A DNA stretch of 64,000 nucleotides, from assembly GCA_964627605.1 (NCBI GenBank), contig CAZVGZ010000001.1:124001-188000 (forward strand), in the 5' to 3' direction. The number at the start of each line of letters is the position of its first letter. Position 1 is the stretch's first letter. The translations under genes were made by a program, and so were the position numbers. The notes beneath the pieces are model-generated. The model did not search any database. It saw nothing but the letters and a program-made list of their open reading frames with translations, and was not told where the DNA came from. Of this stretch, positions 1-9,084 are shown in pieces. Origin of the DNA: CAZVGZ01 sp964627605 (GTDB lineage: Bacteria; Latescibacterota; MWCZ01; CAZVGZ01).

Positions 1-1
1 G

Positions 2-214
2 GAGGCGCAGGAGCTTTCGGCGAGGGATGGTGGAGGTGTGGGCACCACCAAAATTCTGCCATCACCTACACAGATGAGTCTGCTGACGATCCTTCCTGAC
101 CACCCTGTGATAGACCAGCTGCGCAATACCGACCTGGACTCGATGTCCCCGATGGATCTGATGATTCTGGTCAGTCGGTGGCAGAGCGAGGTCAACGGCG
201 AATCGGAGGGCTAG
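2..214 (+). CDS. mutS: MutS C-terminal end (partial)
   Basis: The reading frame enters from the left edge and ends with TAG at 212-214. Its last ~35 residues, around HPVIDQLRNTDLDSMSP and ending in a leucine-rich helix, match the usual C-terminal tail of the mismatch-binding ATPase MutS, where a short helical segment after the ATPase domain mediates tetramer and MutL contacts. The ATPase domain lies outside the window. mutL follows about 800 bases downstream on the same strand, which supports the call, although two unrelated short genes sit between the two. About 70 residues are visible. Confidence 0.8.
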   Translation, partial: EAQELSARDGGGVGTTKILPSPTQMSLLTILPDHPVIDQLRNTDLDSMSPMDLMILVSRWQSEVNGESEG

Positions 215-229
215 GCCGCCCTCAGGCGA

Positions 230-257
230 TTGACGTAAATCGCGTACGGCATATACT
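230..257 (+). promoter_or_regulatory. Sigma-70-like promoter
   Basis: TTGACG at 230-235 and TATACT at 252-257 are separated by 16 bases, just after the mutS stop codon. It would drive the broken MshEN-like gene beginning at 323 and perhaps the receiver-domain gene and mutL behind it. Seen by eye only. Confidence 0.5.
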
Positions 258-322
258 CTGTGCGTGGGGACGAACCACTCCAGATTGCGACAACGAAATT
301 TTTGGCAGAAGTGGAAGAGAGA

Positions 323-535
323 ATGATTGGAGAAAAACTTATCGCCGCAGGCGTTATCACCGACGCGCAACTTCAGCAGGCTTTGGATGCTCAAGAAGGC
401 ACCGACAAACGTCTTGGAGACATGCTTATTTAGCTCGGATTCGCCACCGAAGCTGAGGTAGAGGCAGCGTTCAACAGCTAGAACCTGCGTGACTCCCCGA
501 AAGAAGTTAGGGTGCGCAACTGCCTGGATCGGTAG
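323..535 (+). pseudogene. Decayed type II secretion ATPase N-domain (MshEN-like) protein
   Basis: From ATG 323 the frame reads IGEKLIAAGVITDAQLQQAL and then a second half-repeat RLGDML..LGFATEAEVEAAF. This is the two-repeat pattern of the GspE/PilB N-terminal (MshEN, c-di-GMP-binding type) domain. The frame is interrupted by TAG at 431-433 between the half-repeats and TAG at 479-481, where the family usually has glutamine, and it finally closes at 533-535. Each stop is one base from CAG, and the first also from GAG. Most simply this is a nonsense-killed small MshEN-only protein. Readthrough is unlikely because core genes in the window use TAG as a normal terminator. Confidence 0.6.
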
Positions 536-537
536 TA

Positions 538-888
538 GTGGTGGACGATGATCCGGTGATGCGGGAGCTATTCAGTGAGATCCTGGAGCTGGACGATCAC
601 CGGGTCGCTGCGGCACAAGATGCCGATAGCGGTGCCGCGTTGATTGAAGCCCATCCGCCTGACGTGACGATGATTGATGCTGCGCTTGAGGACGATGCTG
701 GATGGCATCTGGCAGAGCAGATCGGTGAACGTTGGCCGTCGGTGAGGGTCGTCTACCTGGTGGATATCGACCAGTCGGTGGCAAAACGGATACTTGAACG
801 GGGCCGTCTGCCGCATTTTGTACGCCCTTTCGAGCTTGACGAGTTGAGGGAATTAGCGCTCCGCTTGATGCCCAACGCCCCGAACTAG
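538..888 (+). CDS. Degenerate response-regulator receiver protein
   Basis: A single receiver domain of about 116 residues with the acidic DDD cluster at its start and the phospho-acceptor aspartate in the TMIDAAL strand. The conserved Thr/Ser after beta-4 is Val (YLVDID) and the conserved Lys of beta-5 is Arg (HFVRPF), so signalling by phosphorylation may be impaired. The open frame extends back to 511 (SVVVV before DDD completes beta-1), yet only GTG 538 and GTG 541 are usable starts, which would remove part of beta-1. No output domain. It lies between mutS and mutL. A decaying copy is possible. Confidence 0.6.
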   Translation: MVDDDPVMRELFSEILELDDHRVAAAQDADSGAALIEAHPPDVTMIDAALEDDAGWHLAEQIGERWPSVRVVYLVDIDQSVAKRILERGRLPHFVRPFELDELRELALRLMPNAPN

Positions 889-1023
889 TGCGAACTCGTT
901 TTGGTTGGCCTGATCGTACCCACGCTAGCGTTGCAGAGCATAAGATTGGGGCTGTCAGTCCCGCTTCCAGCCGTGGGCTCGGATGAGAAACGACCATCCA
1001 TAGAGAACCTCCCTTGAGGCAAC

Positions 1024-2832
1024 GTGCCTAGCAAAATCAGAATCCTTCCCGACGATCTGGCGAATATGATCGCCGCCGGCGAGGTGGTCGAGCGCCCTGC
1101 GGCGGTTGTAAAAGAGTTGACTGAGAACGCGTTGGATGCCGGAGCCACCAAAGTCACTGTGGAGCTTGTTTCAGGCGGTCGGCAGCTCATCCGCGTTATC
1201 GACGACGGCGAGGGGATGGACAAGGACGACGTCCTCATCGCTATCGAGCCCCACGCAACCTCCAAACTGCACCAAAAAGACGATCTCAATCAGATTTTGA
1301 CCTACGGCTTTCGCGGCGAGGCGTTGCCGAGTATCGGCTCGATCAGCCGAATGACAATCGACACTTGCGCCCAAAATTCACCAGAGGGCACGCAAGTCAG
1401 CGTCCACGGTGGGCAACTCAGGAATGTTCAGGTGATAGGCCGCGATAGGGGCACCACGGTCACCGTGCGCGATCTGTTTTTCAATGTTCCTGCACGGCGC
1501 AAATTTATGCGCACCGAGGGCACCGAGCTGCGCCACTGCCTTCGCGGGTTCACTGCGTTGGCTCTGGGGCGATGGAAATCGGCGATGCGTTTGACGCACG
1601 GCGACCGCGTTTTGATAGACTGCCCAGCGGTGCAGGGGTGGGCTGAACGTACCTCCGACATTTTTGGCGAAGAGATCACCAGCAGATCGGTGGAGTTTGA
1701 TTCTGGCGATGGTTCCGTCAGGGTCCACGGCCTTTGGGGTAAGCCAGGCGATACCCACGCGTCCAACCCGGACCAGTTGATCTTCGTCAATGGTCGATCG
1801 GTGACATCGAGAATGTTGCGCAAGGCGGTGCATGAAGGGTATGAGGGGACAATGGCACATGGGGTGCAGCCTTTCTATGTAGTGTTTCTGACGGTCGATC
1901 CAGATCAGGTGGACGTGAATGTCCACCCGCAGAAGCGCGAGGTGAGATTCCCTGATCAGAGGGCGGTGTACCAAACGGTGGCCGAAGCGGTCAAAACCGT
2001 ATTCAGGACCGCCGACTCGGTTGTTGCGGAATCGTCCAAAAAACCCGAAGACGACCGGTTTGAACCACCTACCTCTGTCACGCCGAACCCCATACCATCA
2101 GCGATTCCCGACTTCTGGTCGCCTGGAAGAGCCTCCAGAACCTCCGAACCGGTGCCAACGTACGTCACCACACCGGCTGATCTGATTCCTACGCAGCTTA
2201 CTGAGTTTGATCCTCCAGCGCCACCGATTCCGGCTGCGGCAGTTCAGCACCAAAGTGGCAGGTCCGACACCAACGAGTATTGGCAGGTCGATAACACCTA
2301 CATCTTTTTGCCGCGAGACGACGGTGTATGGATAGTCGATCAGCATGTCGCCCACGAGCGGATTTTGTATGAAGAGGCCATGCGTGCGATGGATGGTGCC
2401 TCGCCGCCCTCGCAGAGACTGCTGTTCCCGGTGACACTGATTCTCCAACCGCACGAATTCGCTGTGCTGCCTGACGTGAAACCACGTCTGATGTCGATGG
2501 GGTTCGGAATTGAGGAGGCAGGAGATATGGCAGTTGTTGTAGACGCTCATCCTAGCACGATTCACAACTGGGCGGACGGCAAACCGCTGCGGGACATGAT
2601 CGCCCAGATCGCCGATGATCCCGACAGAATCAAAGACGATCTAGCTGAGAAGGTGGCGATCTCCTACGCCTGCCACACCGCCATCAAAGCTGGCGACCCG
2701 CTGGAGCCGGGTGAGGTTGGCTGGTTGATGGACCGGCTGTTCACAACGGCTATGCCCTATGTCTGCCCCCATGGCAGGCCCATCCTCGTCAAGATCACCA
2801 AAGATGAGCTTGCCAAACGGTTCGGACGTTAG
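1024..2832 (+). CDS. mutL: DNA mismatch repair protein MutL
   Basis: Couples MutS mismatch recognition to strand incision. The N-terminal GHKL ATPase shows ENALDAG (res. 34-40), DDGEGM (60-65) and YGFRGEAL (94-101). A proline-rich linker at roughly 345-400 precedes the C-terminal dimerisation domain. That domain carries the endonuclease motif DQHVAHERILYEE, with the further metal-site motifs ACHTAIKAGDPL and CPHGRP, so it belongs to the endonuclease-active MutL type used by bacteria without MutH. The start is GTG 1024, preceded closely by GAGG. The length of 602 aa is typical. The SDR gene follows 12 bases later, probably cotranscribed. Confidence 0.95.
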   Translation: MPSKIRILPDDLANMIAAGEVVERPAAVVKELTENALDAGATKVTVELVSGGRQLIRVIDDGEGMDKDDVLIAIEPHATSKLHQKDDLNQILTYGFRGEALPSIGSISRMTIDTCAQNSPEGTQVSVHGGQLRNVQVIGRDRGTTVTVRDLFFNVPARRKFMRTEGTELRHCLRGFTALALGRWKSAMRLTHGDRVLIDCPAVQGWAERTSDIFGEEITSRSVEFDSGDGSVRVHGLWGKPGDTHASNPDQLIFVNGRSVTSRMLRKAVHEGYEGTMAHGVQPFYVVFLTVDPDQVDVNVHPQKREVRFPDQRAVYQTVAEAVKTVFRTADSVVAESSKKPEDDRFEPPTSVTPNPIPSAIPDFWSPGRASRTSEPVPTYVTTPADLIPTQLTEFDPPAPPIPAAAVQHQSGRSDTNEYWQVDNTYIFLPRDDGVWIVDQHVAHERILYEEAMRAMDGASPPSQRLLFPVTLILQPHEFAVLPDVKPRLMSMGFGIEEAGDMAVVVDAHPSTIHNWADGKPLRDMIAQIADDPDRIKDDLAEKVAISYACHTAIKAGDPLEPGEVGWLMDRLFTTAMPYVCPHGRPILVKITKDELAKRFGR

Positions 2833-2844
2833 GAGCTACCTTAT

Positions 2845-3630
2845 ATGACGGGCAAAACAGAACGAACAGCATTGGTCACAGGAGCCAGCAGAGGGATCGG
2901 ACGAGGGATAGCGGAGGCGCTCGCTCAAAATGGTTGGAATGTCGCAGTGGGGTACCACACCAACGAAACTGCGGCCAATGAAGTTGTTGACTATGTCGAG
3001 AAGAACGGAAACAGAGCCGTCGCAGTAAAAGGCGACGTCGGAAGCGCTGAGGACAGACTGCAGATGGTAGACGTTACTACCGCAGTGCTGGGCTCAATCT
3101 CCCTGTTGGTGAATAACGCGGGGATCGCGCCGACTGAGCGTAAAGATATCTTAGATGAGTCTGAAGAGAGTTTTGATAAGATAATCACCGCCAACCTCAA
3201 AGGCCCATATTTCTTGACCCAGCTTGTCGCCAACCAGATGATTGCTGCCACAAAGTCGGGTTCCATTGACGGCGGTCAGGTGATATTTATCACATCAATC
3301 TCTTCCTACACAGCCTCTGTCAATCGAGGCGACTACTGCGTCTCCAAAGCTGGTCTGGGCATGGCGGCAAAGCTGTGGGCCGCTCGGCTTGCGGAGTTTG
3401 GTATAAGCGTGTTTGAGGTGCAGCCAGGGATCATTGAAACCGACATGACCGGAGGTGCCAAGGAGAAATACGACCGATTGATTCACACCGAAGGGCTGCT
3501 GCCGATAGCACGGTGGGGGACACCAGCCGACGTTGGGATGACAGTGGCGGCAATAGCAGAAAGGCGGCTGCCATACTCGACTGGCGCGGTGATTCCGGTG
3601 GATGGAGGCTTTCACCTCAAAACGTTGTAA
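2845..3630 (+). CDS. SDR-family oxidoreductase (3-ketoacyl-ACP reductase-like)
   Basis: A classical short-chain dehydrogenase of 261 aa. It shows the cofactor motif TGASRGIG at residues 12-19, the NNAG strand near residue 90, a catalytic Ser in FITSISS and the YCVSK (YxxxK) active site, and it ends in the usual PVDGGFHL tail. The family reduces ketones with NAD(P)H. Many such proteins are labelled FabG-like, but substrate cannot be read from sequence, and isolation from other fatty-acid genes argues for a sugar or carbonyl substrate. ATG 2845 has GGAG upstream and lies 12 bases behind mutL. Confidence 0.85.
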   Translation: MTGKTERTALVTGASRGIGRGIAEALAQNGWNVAVGYHTNETAANEVVDYVEKNGNRAVAVKGDVGSAEDRLQMVDVTTAVLGSISLLVNNAGIAPTERKDILDESEESFDKIITANLKGPYFLTQLVANQMIAATKSGSIDGGQVIFITSISSYTASVNRGDYCVSKAGLGMAAKLWAARLAEFGISVFEVQPGIIETDMTGGAKEKYDRLIHTEGLLPIARWGTPADVGMTVAAIAERRLPYSTGAVIPVDGGFHLKTL

Positions 3631-3676
3631 CTAGGTGTGAAAGACACTCTTACGGCCAAAGCTGGACGCAGAAAAT

Positions 3677-3705
3677 TTGCAGCGTATATTTGATGTGGGT
3701 ACAGT
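3677..3705 (+). promoter_or_regulatory. Possible sigma-70 promoter for yggX
   Basis: TTGCAG at 3677-3682 and TACAGT at 3700-3705 with a 17-base spacer, about 110 bases before the yggX start. Neither box is perfect. Nothing else is evident in the 3631-3816 gap. Confidence 0.35.
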
Positions 3706-3816
3706 ATTCCTGGGGATACAGCAGGCCGGGCGTCGATCGGAGATCTGCCGAATGCCGAATGTGCTATCGTTTTTGGTGGGACGTTCGATGACTACATCAC
3801 ACAAGGAGTCATACAT

Positions 3817-4062
3817 ATGGCCAGAATGGTCAAATGCTCAAAATTCGGTGAGGAGATGGAGGGGCTGGAGAAGCCACCTTTTAGGGGTAAAATGGGTCAA
3901 CGGATTTTTGATAACGCTTCCCAAAAAGCCTGGGACGAGTGGACCCTTAGCGAAGTGATGGTTATAAACGAGTACCAGCTTCAACTCGGCAACCCCGAAC
4001 ATAGGCAGGTCCTCTACGGCCATATGGAACAGTTCCTAATGCTCCCGCCTGATAGCGAGTAG
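3817..4062 (+). CDS. yggX: Probable Fe(2+)-trafficking protein YggX
   Basis: An 81-aa protein with the family's layout: MVKCSKFGEEMEG (the conserved Cys at position 7), then PPFRGKMGQRIFDN, then a helix with AWDEW and MVINEYQLQL. The family protects iron-sulfur enzymes from oxidative damage and is linked to iron handling. The ATG has a strong AAGGAG eight bases upstream. It stands alone with its own promoter candidate. Rubrerythrin elsewhere in the window fits the same oxidative-stress theme. Confidence 0.9.
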   Translation: MARMVKCSKFGEEMEGLEKPPFRGKMGQRIFDNASQKAWDEWTLSEVMVINEYQLQLGNPEHRQVLYGHMEQFLMLPPDSE

Positions 4063-4088
4063 CCCCTCTACTCATCGACCGCCATCCT

Positions 4089-5306
4089 ATGCAGCAGCAT
4101 CGCCAACCATCGCGCCAAGTGATCCACCCAACTGGAACACGATGGCCTAGACGCCTGCTGACACTGGCGTGCGCGTTCGCGTTGGGAGGTCTGTCTGCGT
4201 GGTCGATCAAAACATGTACCGAACCTGCCCAACCGGTTGATGTCACTCCTATCGATTCGACTACGGTGGATTCAAGCGCTTTCTGGGCCACGACGATGGC
4301 AGAGGCTGTGGCCTTTTCCGACACATTGGCTTTGAACTTGCCTCGTGAGTTGAGGCGTTTGGGGATAAGACCTCACCTAATCGACGTTGAAGAGTCTAGA
4401 GATGACGGAGACCTCCAACGGAGCTGGCGTCTTCGTTTCCCACCTGGTTTCCCGCTGGTGAGGGCGAACGCTGAAATCACGAGCCTCGTCCGTAAATCTG
4501 GCGGCGAAGTCTACGACGCTTACGAAGATTCGGTTAAGAAAAACACAGTGCAGATGCTGATTGGGATCGGACGCCGGATCACCGACCGGATGACGCTCAG
4601 CATTGATGCGAAACTTGTAAACAGAGGGCGAATTGCGATTGTTATCGACGACTTCGGCTACCGTCAGTTCGAAGCGGCGCAGCAGTTCGCGAAAATCCCC
4701 CAGACAATCACGTTCGCAATCTTGCCGCACCATCCAAATAGCGCTCTAATAGGCGAACTGGCCAACACGGCGGGTCACGACGTAATCGTTCACCTGCCGA
4801 TAGAGCACAAACGACTAGAACCTGCGGTCCGCGCCGCGAAATCAGAACCTGAACCGACGACTGTGAGTACATCTCAATCAAATGAACAGATCAGACGGCT
4901 GACAGCCGAAGCTCTTGACGACGTGCCCAGGGCGATCGGCGCCAACAACCACATGGGATCACTCGGCACCGAGGACCAGAGGTTGATGGAGGCCGTATTG
5001 TCGGTGTGCCGAGACCGCGATCTACTGTTTCTTGATTCGAGGACGACGGTAAGAACGGTGGCCGAGAGTGTTGCCAAGCGGATGGGTGTTCGGACCGCAT
5101 CCCGCTCAGCGTTCTTAGACAACGACCGATCACAAGCCAGCGTCGAGGCTGGCTTGCGGGCGCTGCCAAAACTGGTCGAAGGACGCTCTTCAGTTGTCGC
5201 CATAGGGCACGACCGCCCAGAGACACTGGCGGCGCTGTTGGTGGTGCTTCCAGAGCTGGAGGCTCAGGGCTACAGGTTCGTAGGGATATCAGAGGTGGTC
5301 AGATGA
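4089..5306 (+). CDS. Divergent polysaccharide deacetylase (YibQ-type)
   Basis: 405 aa. A basic N-terminus and one membrane-spanning segment (about residues 18-36) precede a ~130-residue low-similarity region and then a divergent polysaccharide-deacetylase domain (about 175-405). The domain has IVIDDFGYR, FAILPHHPNS, VIVHLPIEH, NNHMGS, LFLDSRT and AIGHDRPETLAAL in order. Expected to be anchored to the inner membrane and to act on a periplasmic glycan. The true substrate of this Pfam family is uncertain. The stop overlaps the next ATG by four bases, so it is translationally coupled to the Gfo/Idh gene. Confidence 0.8.
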   Translation: MQQHRQPSRQVIHPTGTRWPRRLLTLACAFALGGLSAWSIKTCTEPAQPVDVTPIDSTTVDSSAFWATTMAEAVAFSDTLALNLPRELRRLGIRPHLIDVEESRDDGDLQRSWRLRFPPGFPLVRANAEITSLVRKSGGEVYDAYEDSVKKNTVQMLIGIGRRITDRMTLSIDAKLVNRGRIAIVIDDFGYRQFEAAQQFAKIPQTITFAILPHHPNSALIGELANTAGHDVIVHLPIEHKRLEPAVRAAKSEPEPTTVSTSQSNEQIRRLTAEALDDVPRAIGANNHMGSLGTEDQRLMEAVLSVCRDRDLLFLDSRTTVRTVAESVAKRMGVRTASRSAFLDNDRSQASVEAGLRALPKLVEGRSSVVAIGHDRPETLAALLVVLPELEAQGYRFVGISEVVR

Positions 5307-6331
5307 CAACGAAGATGCCCATGCGGGTTTTGATAGTAGGCGGCGGTTCCATCGGCGAACGCCATCTCAGGACATTTCAGATAGCTGGTGCCGACGTGGA
5401 GCTTTGCGAACCGCTGTCGCAGCGACGCGACGAATTAGGAGAACGTTATTCCGTAAGGACGCACCCTGACTTGGACGGTGTGGACCTGGGCATTTTCGGC
5501 GGTGTCGTGATATGTACGCCAGCGCCGCTGCATGTAGCGATGGCACTGCGCGCAGTCGATGCGGGCTGCAATGTCCTCATCGAAAAGCCGCTTTCGCTGG
5601 ACCCTATCAAAGAAGTGCCACGTCTTTTGGGTCGCGTGGAAGAGAAAAAGGCTGTTGTCGGTGTGGCGCACATCTATCGCCACATGCCTGGGGTCGAGGA
5701 GGTGAAAAAGCAGATCAGCGACGGAGCAATCGGGGCGGTAAAGCACGTCGCTTGCGTTTCGGGGCAGGATTTTGCCGCCTACCGTCCGGCCTACAGAGAC
5801 ACCTACTACGTCAACCACGAAACTGGCGGCGGCGCGATTTTCGACGCCGCCGTTCACTTCATCGACGCCATCCAGTGGTTGGTTGGGCCGATTGACTTGG
5901 TCTCATGCCGAGCAGCGCATCAAGCGATCCCTGACTCCAACACCGAAGATGCTGTGACGATGACACTGGAATTCGAGTCCGGGGCGCTTGGCAGCTTCGG
6001 CATGAACCAGTTCCAGGCCAACAACGAAGCGACGCTGGAATTTATCGGGACGAAAGGGACGATCAGATACCGTCTGCCGAACCACGAAGTCTCGCTCTGC
6101 CTCGGTGTCGGCGACACCAAGGAGGAGTGGACATCGCAGAAATTCCCTCTGGAACGTGACGATGCCTTTGTCGCCCAGGCGCGGACATTTTTGGATGCGT
6201 GTAGAGGGATAGTGGATGCTCGTTGCACTGTCAGAGAAGCCGCCGTAGCCGCTTCTGTCTGCGTTGCGGCCCACAAGTCCGCTGTGAGTCGGCGTGAGGA
6301 GCAGGTACCAGAGATATCAACTCGCCTTTAG
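5303..6331 (+). CDS. Gfo/Idh/MocA-family oxidoreductase
   Basis: 342 aa. An N-terminal Rossmann fold with VGGGSIGERHL (residues 12-22) and the family's LIEKPL motif near residue 95 is followed by a C-terminal alpha/beta domain containing GGGAIFDAAVHFIDAIQW, the usual substrate-pocket helix. These enzymes oxidise or reduce sugars or cyclitols with NAD(P). ATG 5303 overlaps the stop of the deacetylase (ATGA), suggesting a shared role in a glycan or sugar-derivative step. The exact substrate is unknown. Confidence 0.85.
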   Translation: MTTKMPMRVLIVGGGSIGERHLRTFQIAGADVELCEPLSQRRDELGERYSVRTHPDLDGVDLGIFGGVVICTPAPLHVAMALRAVDAGCNVLIEKPLSLDPIKEVPRLLGRVEEKKAVVGVAHIYRHMPGVEEVKKQISDGAIGAVKHVACVSGQDFAAYRPAYRDTYYVNHETGGGAIFDAAVHFIDAIQWLVGPIDLVSCRAAHQAIPDSNTEDAVTMTLEFESGALGSFGMNQFQANNEATLEFIGTKGTIRYRLPNHEVSLCLGVGDTKEEWTSQKFPLERDDAFVAQARTFLDACRGIVDARCTVREAAVAASVCVAAHKSAVSRREEQVPEISTRL

Positions 6332-6548
6332 CAGAACCACAGCCGTCGGTGAACGGCCCTTCAAAGCCCCAATAAGAGTTATCCGACCCCTCCATCTCAC
6401 TACCTACCCAGCCCTGGCGCGATCCGGTCAGTAGCACAGAGGTTGGGTCGATGTTATCCTTGAAGGTGAACAGGTCACCGTGGTTACAGCGCCATCGGCG
6501 GCAGAGTTAGTCAGACGAGCGATTGAATTCTGAACGTGGAGATGGACA

Positions 6549-7649
6549 GTGACATCCTACGAAGTCGTTGAAAACCTGATGCGAGGCAAACCGTCGGAGC
6601 GTGTAGGGTTCCACGAGGCAATTTGGGAGGACACACTTGAGCGGTGGATCACTGAGGGGTATCCGACGAAGACTGTCGATGGCGAGGAGAAGCCAAGCGA
6701 TCCTGCCGATAACCTTCCCTATGACATGGTTGGTGTCGGCGGATGGTTCGATGCGATGCCCCTAAGACACGTCTCAGAGCTACTCGAAGAGACCGATGAG
6801 TGGGCTGTCAGGCGCAACGGCGCTGGGGCGGCGCTCAAATACTGGAAGAACAAATCGGGGACACCTGAGCACATAGATTTTTTGATGACCAGTCGCGAGG
6901 TGTGGGACAGGGACTACCGCCCACATCTGCTGGAGATCGACCGAGATCGTCTCAAAATAGACGCTGCACGCGATGGGCTGGCCAAACGGCGGGAGGAGGG
7001 CAGATGGGCTTTCTACGGCCATCTGTTTATCTGGGAGATGATGCGCCAGAGCATGGGCGATGTGTGCATGTATGAGAGTCTGGTGCTCGATCCAGACTGG
7101 ATTCACGACTACAACCGCGTCTACACTGACTTCTTCCAGAGCTACTACAAAATACTGTTTGAAGAGGTCGACCTGCCTGACGGTGTGTGGATGTATGAGG
7201 ATTTGGGATATCGAAACGGCCTGTTCGCCTCGCCTAAGACGCTTGATGAGCTAATCCTGCCTTACTACAAGGAGATGGTCGATTTTTTCCACAGCTACGA
7301 TCTTCCGGTAATTCTCCACTCCTGCGGAAGTATAACCGAGGGGATATCTATGGTCGTGGAGACAGGGTTTGACGGGTTGAACCCCATGGAGGCAAAGGCT
7401 GGGAACGACCTGTTCGACTTCGCCGAGAAACATGGCGATGACCTGGTGTTTATTGGTGGGTTGGACGCCCGCATTTTGGAGTCAGGCGACAGAGACCTTA
7501 TAAAGCGCGAGGTAGGTGGAATGATCGACGGAATGAAAGAGCGAGGCGCGCGCTTTGTCTATGGCTCCGATCACTCCATCTCCACAAATGTCTCCTGGCA
7601 CGACTTCCAGTATGCGGTCGAGGTGTATCAGGAGCACATGTACTATTAG
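6549..7649 (+). CDS. Uroporphyrinogen-decarboxylase-like (URO-D superfamily) protein
   Basis: 366 aa of the URO-D/methyltransferase TIM-barrel superfamily. Recognisable parts are an N-terminal helix then WEDTLERWITEGYP, a central YGHLFIWEMMRQ, WMYEDLGYRNGLFASP, then VILHSCGSI and GLNPMEAKAG, ending VYGSDHSI. Family members outside haem synthesis are often corrinoid-linked methyltransferases or of unknown role, and this sequence lacks close resemblance to HemE. GTG 6549 has GGAG at a good distance. A partial second copy of the N-terminus is found at 7765, so the locus had at least two paralogues. Confidence 0.75.
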   Translation: MTSYEVVENLMRGKPSERVGFHEAIWEDTLERWITEGYPTKTVDGEEKPSDPADNLPYDMVGVGGWFDAMPLRHVSELLEETDEWAVRRNGAGAALKYWKNKSGTPEHIDFLMTSREVWDRDYRPHLLEIDRDRLKIDAARDGLAKRREEGRWAFYGHLFIWEMMRQSMGDVCMYESLVLDPDWIHDYNRVYTDFFQSYYKILFEEVDLPDGVWMYEDLGYRNGLFASPKTLDELILPYYKEMVDFFHSYDLPVILHSCGSITEGISMVVETGFDGLNPMEAKAGNDLFDFAEKHGDDLVFIGGLDARILESGDRDLIKREVGGMIDGMKERGARFVYGSDHSISTNVSWHDFQYAVEVYQEHMYY

Positions 7650-7764
7650 GGTTAAGATGCACTACGGACTCCGGGCAAACACAAAGCGATGCAGAAAACA
7701 TCGAGAGTCAGGTCAAATCCCGTAACGTTCCCACAGGCAGATTCGAATCGACAGGAGTAGGTAG

Positions 7765-8139
7765 GTGTCAACGGAAACAGTTTCAACAGCGAGAGAGCAG
7801 GTGGCGCCTGCGAACGGCGCCACCAAGCGCGATGTGATCGAAAGCCTCATTCGCGGCGGCCCGGCCATACGGATGGGGCACAACGACGGTTTTTGGAACG
7901 ACACACTATCAAATTGGGTGGGCGACGGATATCCCACCGTTGAGGTGAAGGCGACCGGCGCTGACGGTAAATTACTTCCAGGGCGGACCTTTGACGACTG
8001 TGTTGTTCTCACCGGCGATCGCTTGGAAAAACCGGTAACCTGGAGGGGGCAGGACGGATTGGGTCTGCCTGACGATCAGCCGGTGACCTTGCGATTCCGC
8101 CTCAGAGCTTCCGAGCTTTTCAATGTGCGGTTTGTATAG
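7765..8139 (+). pseudogene. Chimeric remnant: URO-D N-terminus joined to GH-like C-terminal domain
   Basis: The first ~58 residues (to about GDGYPT) resemble the start of the URO-D-like neighbour: WNDTLSNWVGDGYP versus WEDTLERWITEGYP. From VEVKATGADG onward the frame matches the C-terminal beta-sandwich tail seen in the GH43/32-like protein at 37344-38750 (bulky residue plus FDDC, GDR, VTWRG, VTLRFRLR..LFNV). The result is a 124-aa protein with neither a complete barrel nor propeller, consistent with a deletion that fused the ends of two genes in frame. GTG 7765 follows AGGAG. An assembly chimera is the alternative. Confidence 0.6.
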
Positions 8140-8223
8140 ATTGATCGCTCGTATCTGCTCGTTGATCCCGGCTTGACAACATTCAGCCCGACAAAATCCG
8201 AAAGAACTGAACGGAGTTCTACA

Positions 8224-8775
8224 GTGAAAAAAAGGTTCGTGTTTATTGCACTAGTGCTCTCGATGTCTCACCAATCCGTCCCGGCGTTCAAAATAGGTGT
8301 GGAGACGGATGTGGCTACTTTTATCACCGGTGGATTCCACATCTCGGCGTGGTACGGCACTGGCGACTGGCGCTATCGTGCTGTCTGGTCGCATGTGCGC
8401 GTTCCCGACAGGGTGATGCGCGGCGGCTTCACCGACGGACGGGTGACTACTTTCGCGCTGATGGCAGACCATTTCACCGACCGAGGCGACATGTTCGACA
8501 GATGGTGGGCCAGCACCGGCGTGTCGCTGTGGTTCAGCCACGTTGGCCACGACGACGAGTACGAGGTGGGGAAATACTGGTCGTTGGTGATACCTGCTGA
8601 AAGCGGATATCTGTGGGGTCACTACCGCAAAGCGTGGAATAGCTGGTATCTCAACCCTTGGGCGGGTGTCCACATAAGAGCCCTGGGCACCAGCGATGTG
8701 AAGGTCGGTGACCACACATTCCATCCATACAGAGTAGTGCCCACGGCATCAATCAAATTCGGCTCAGGGCTGTGA
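8224..8775 (+). CDS. Small secreted, probable outer-membrane protein
   Basis: 183 aa, not assigned to a family. GTG 8224 has GGAG upstream and begins a classic signal peptide: KKR, a hydrophobic core, then cleavage near PAFK. The mature part is rich in aromatic residues in alternating patterns typical of beta strands (WRYRAVWSHV, WWASTGVSLWFSHV) and ends in a strand-like segment. It is most likely a short beta-barrel or periplasmic beta protein. It sits between two broken genes but is itself intact. Confidence 0.55.
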   Translation: MKKRFVFIALVLSMSHQSVPAFKIGVETDVATFITGGFHISAWYGTGDWRYRAVWSHVRVPDRVMRGGFTDGRVTTFALMADHFTDRGDMFDRWWASTGVSLWFSHVGHDDEYEVGKYWSLVIPAESGYLWGHYRKAWNSWYLNPWAGVHIRALGTSDVKVGDHTFHPYRVVPTASIKFGSGL

Positions 8776-8785
8776 TGGGGAATGC

Positions 8786-9007
8786 ATGCGCTCCCGAGTC
8801 GATGACGACACTGGCGTTAGTGGGTTTGATGGGCCGCGCATACTGTGCGAGCACCGCAGCAGCGCGCATATCCAGCACACCCACGTCCACCTTCGATTCA
8901 GCCCGAACGGCTCCTACGTCGTTTTCACCAGCGATATGTCCGGCTACGGAAATGTGTATACCGTCGATGTGCCCGACTTCGCCGATCTACCGGAACTGGG
9001 CGGTTGA
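8786..9007 (+). pseudogene. Oligogalacturonide-lyase-like beta-propeller C-terminal remnant
   Basis: The frame carries ILCEHRSSAHIQHTHVHL, then RFSPNGSYVVFTSDMSGYG and NVYTVDVPDF. This is the final propeller-blade pattern of the Pel22/oligogalacturonide-lyase family, which binds metal through histidines in this stretch. Only ~70 residues remain and no propeller blades are found upstream, so the gene has lost its first four fifths. No credible start site. Confidence 0.55.
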
Positions 9008-9084
9008 GGAATCAATTCCGACAGTTTTGGTTGCCCTGACTCACCCAAAGACCAGAATCTGAGCGAACAAGTACCGGCCCTGTT

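Noticed and set aside
6340..6480. Minus-strand frame with SRQGWVGSEMEG-like sequence
   Set aside because: Looks coding-like but is short, has no start or family match; may be a remnant.
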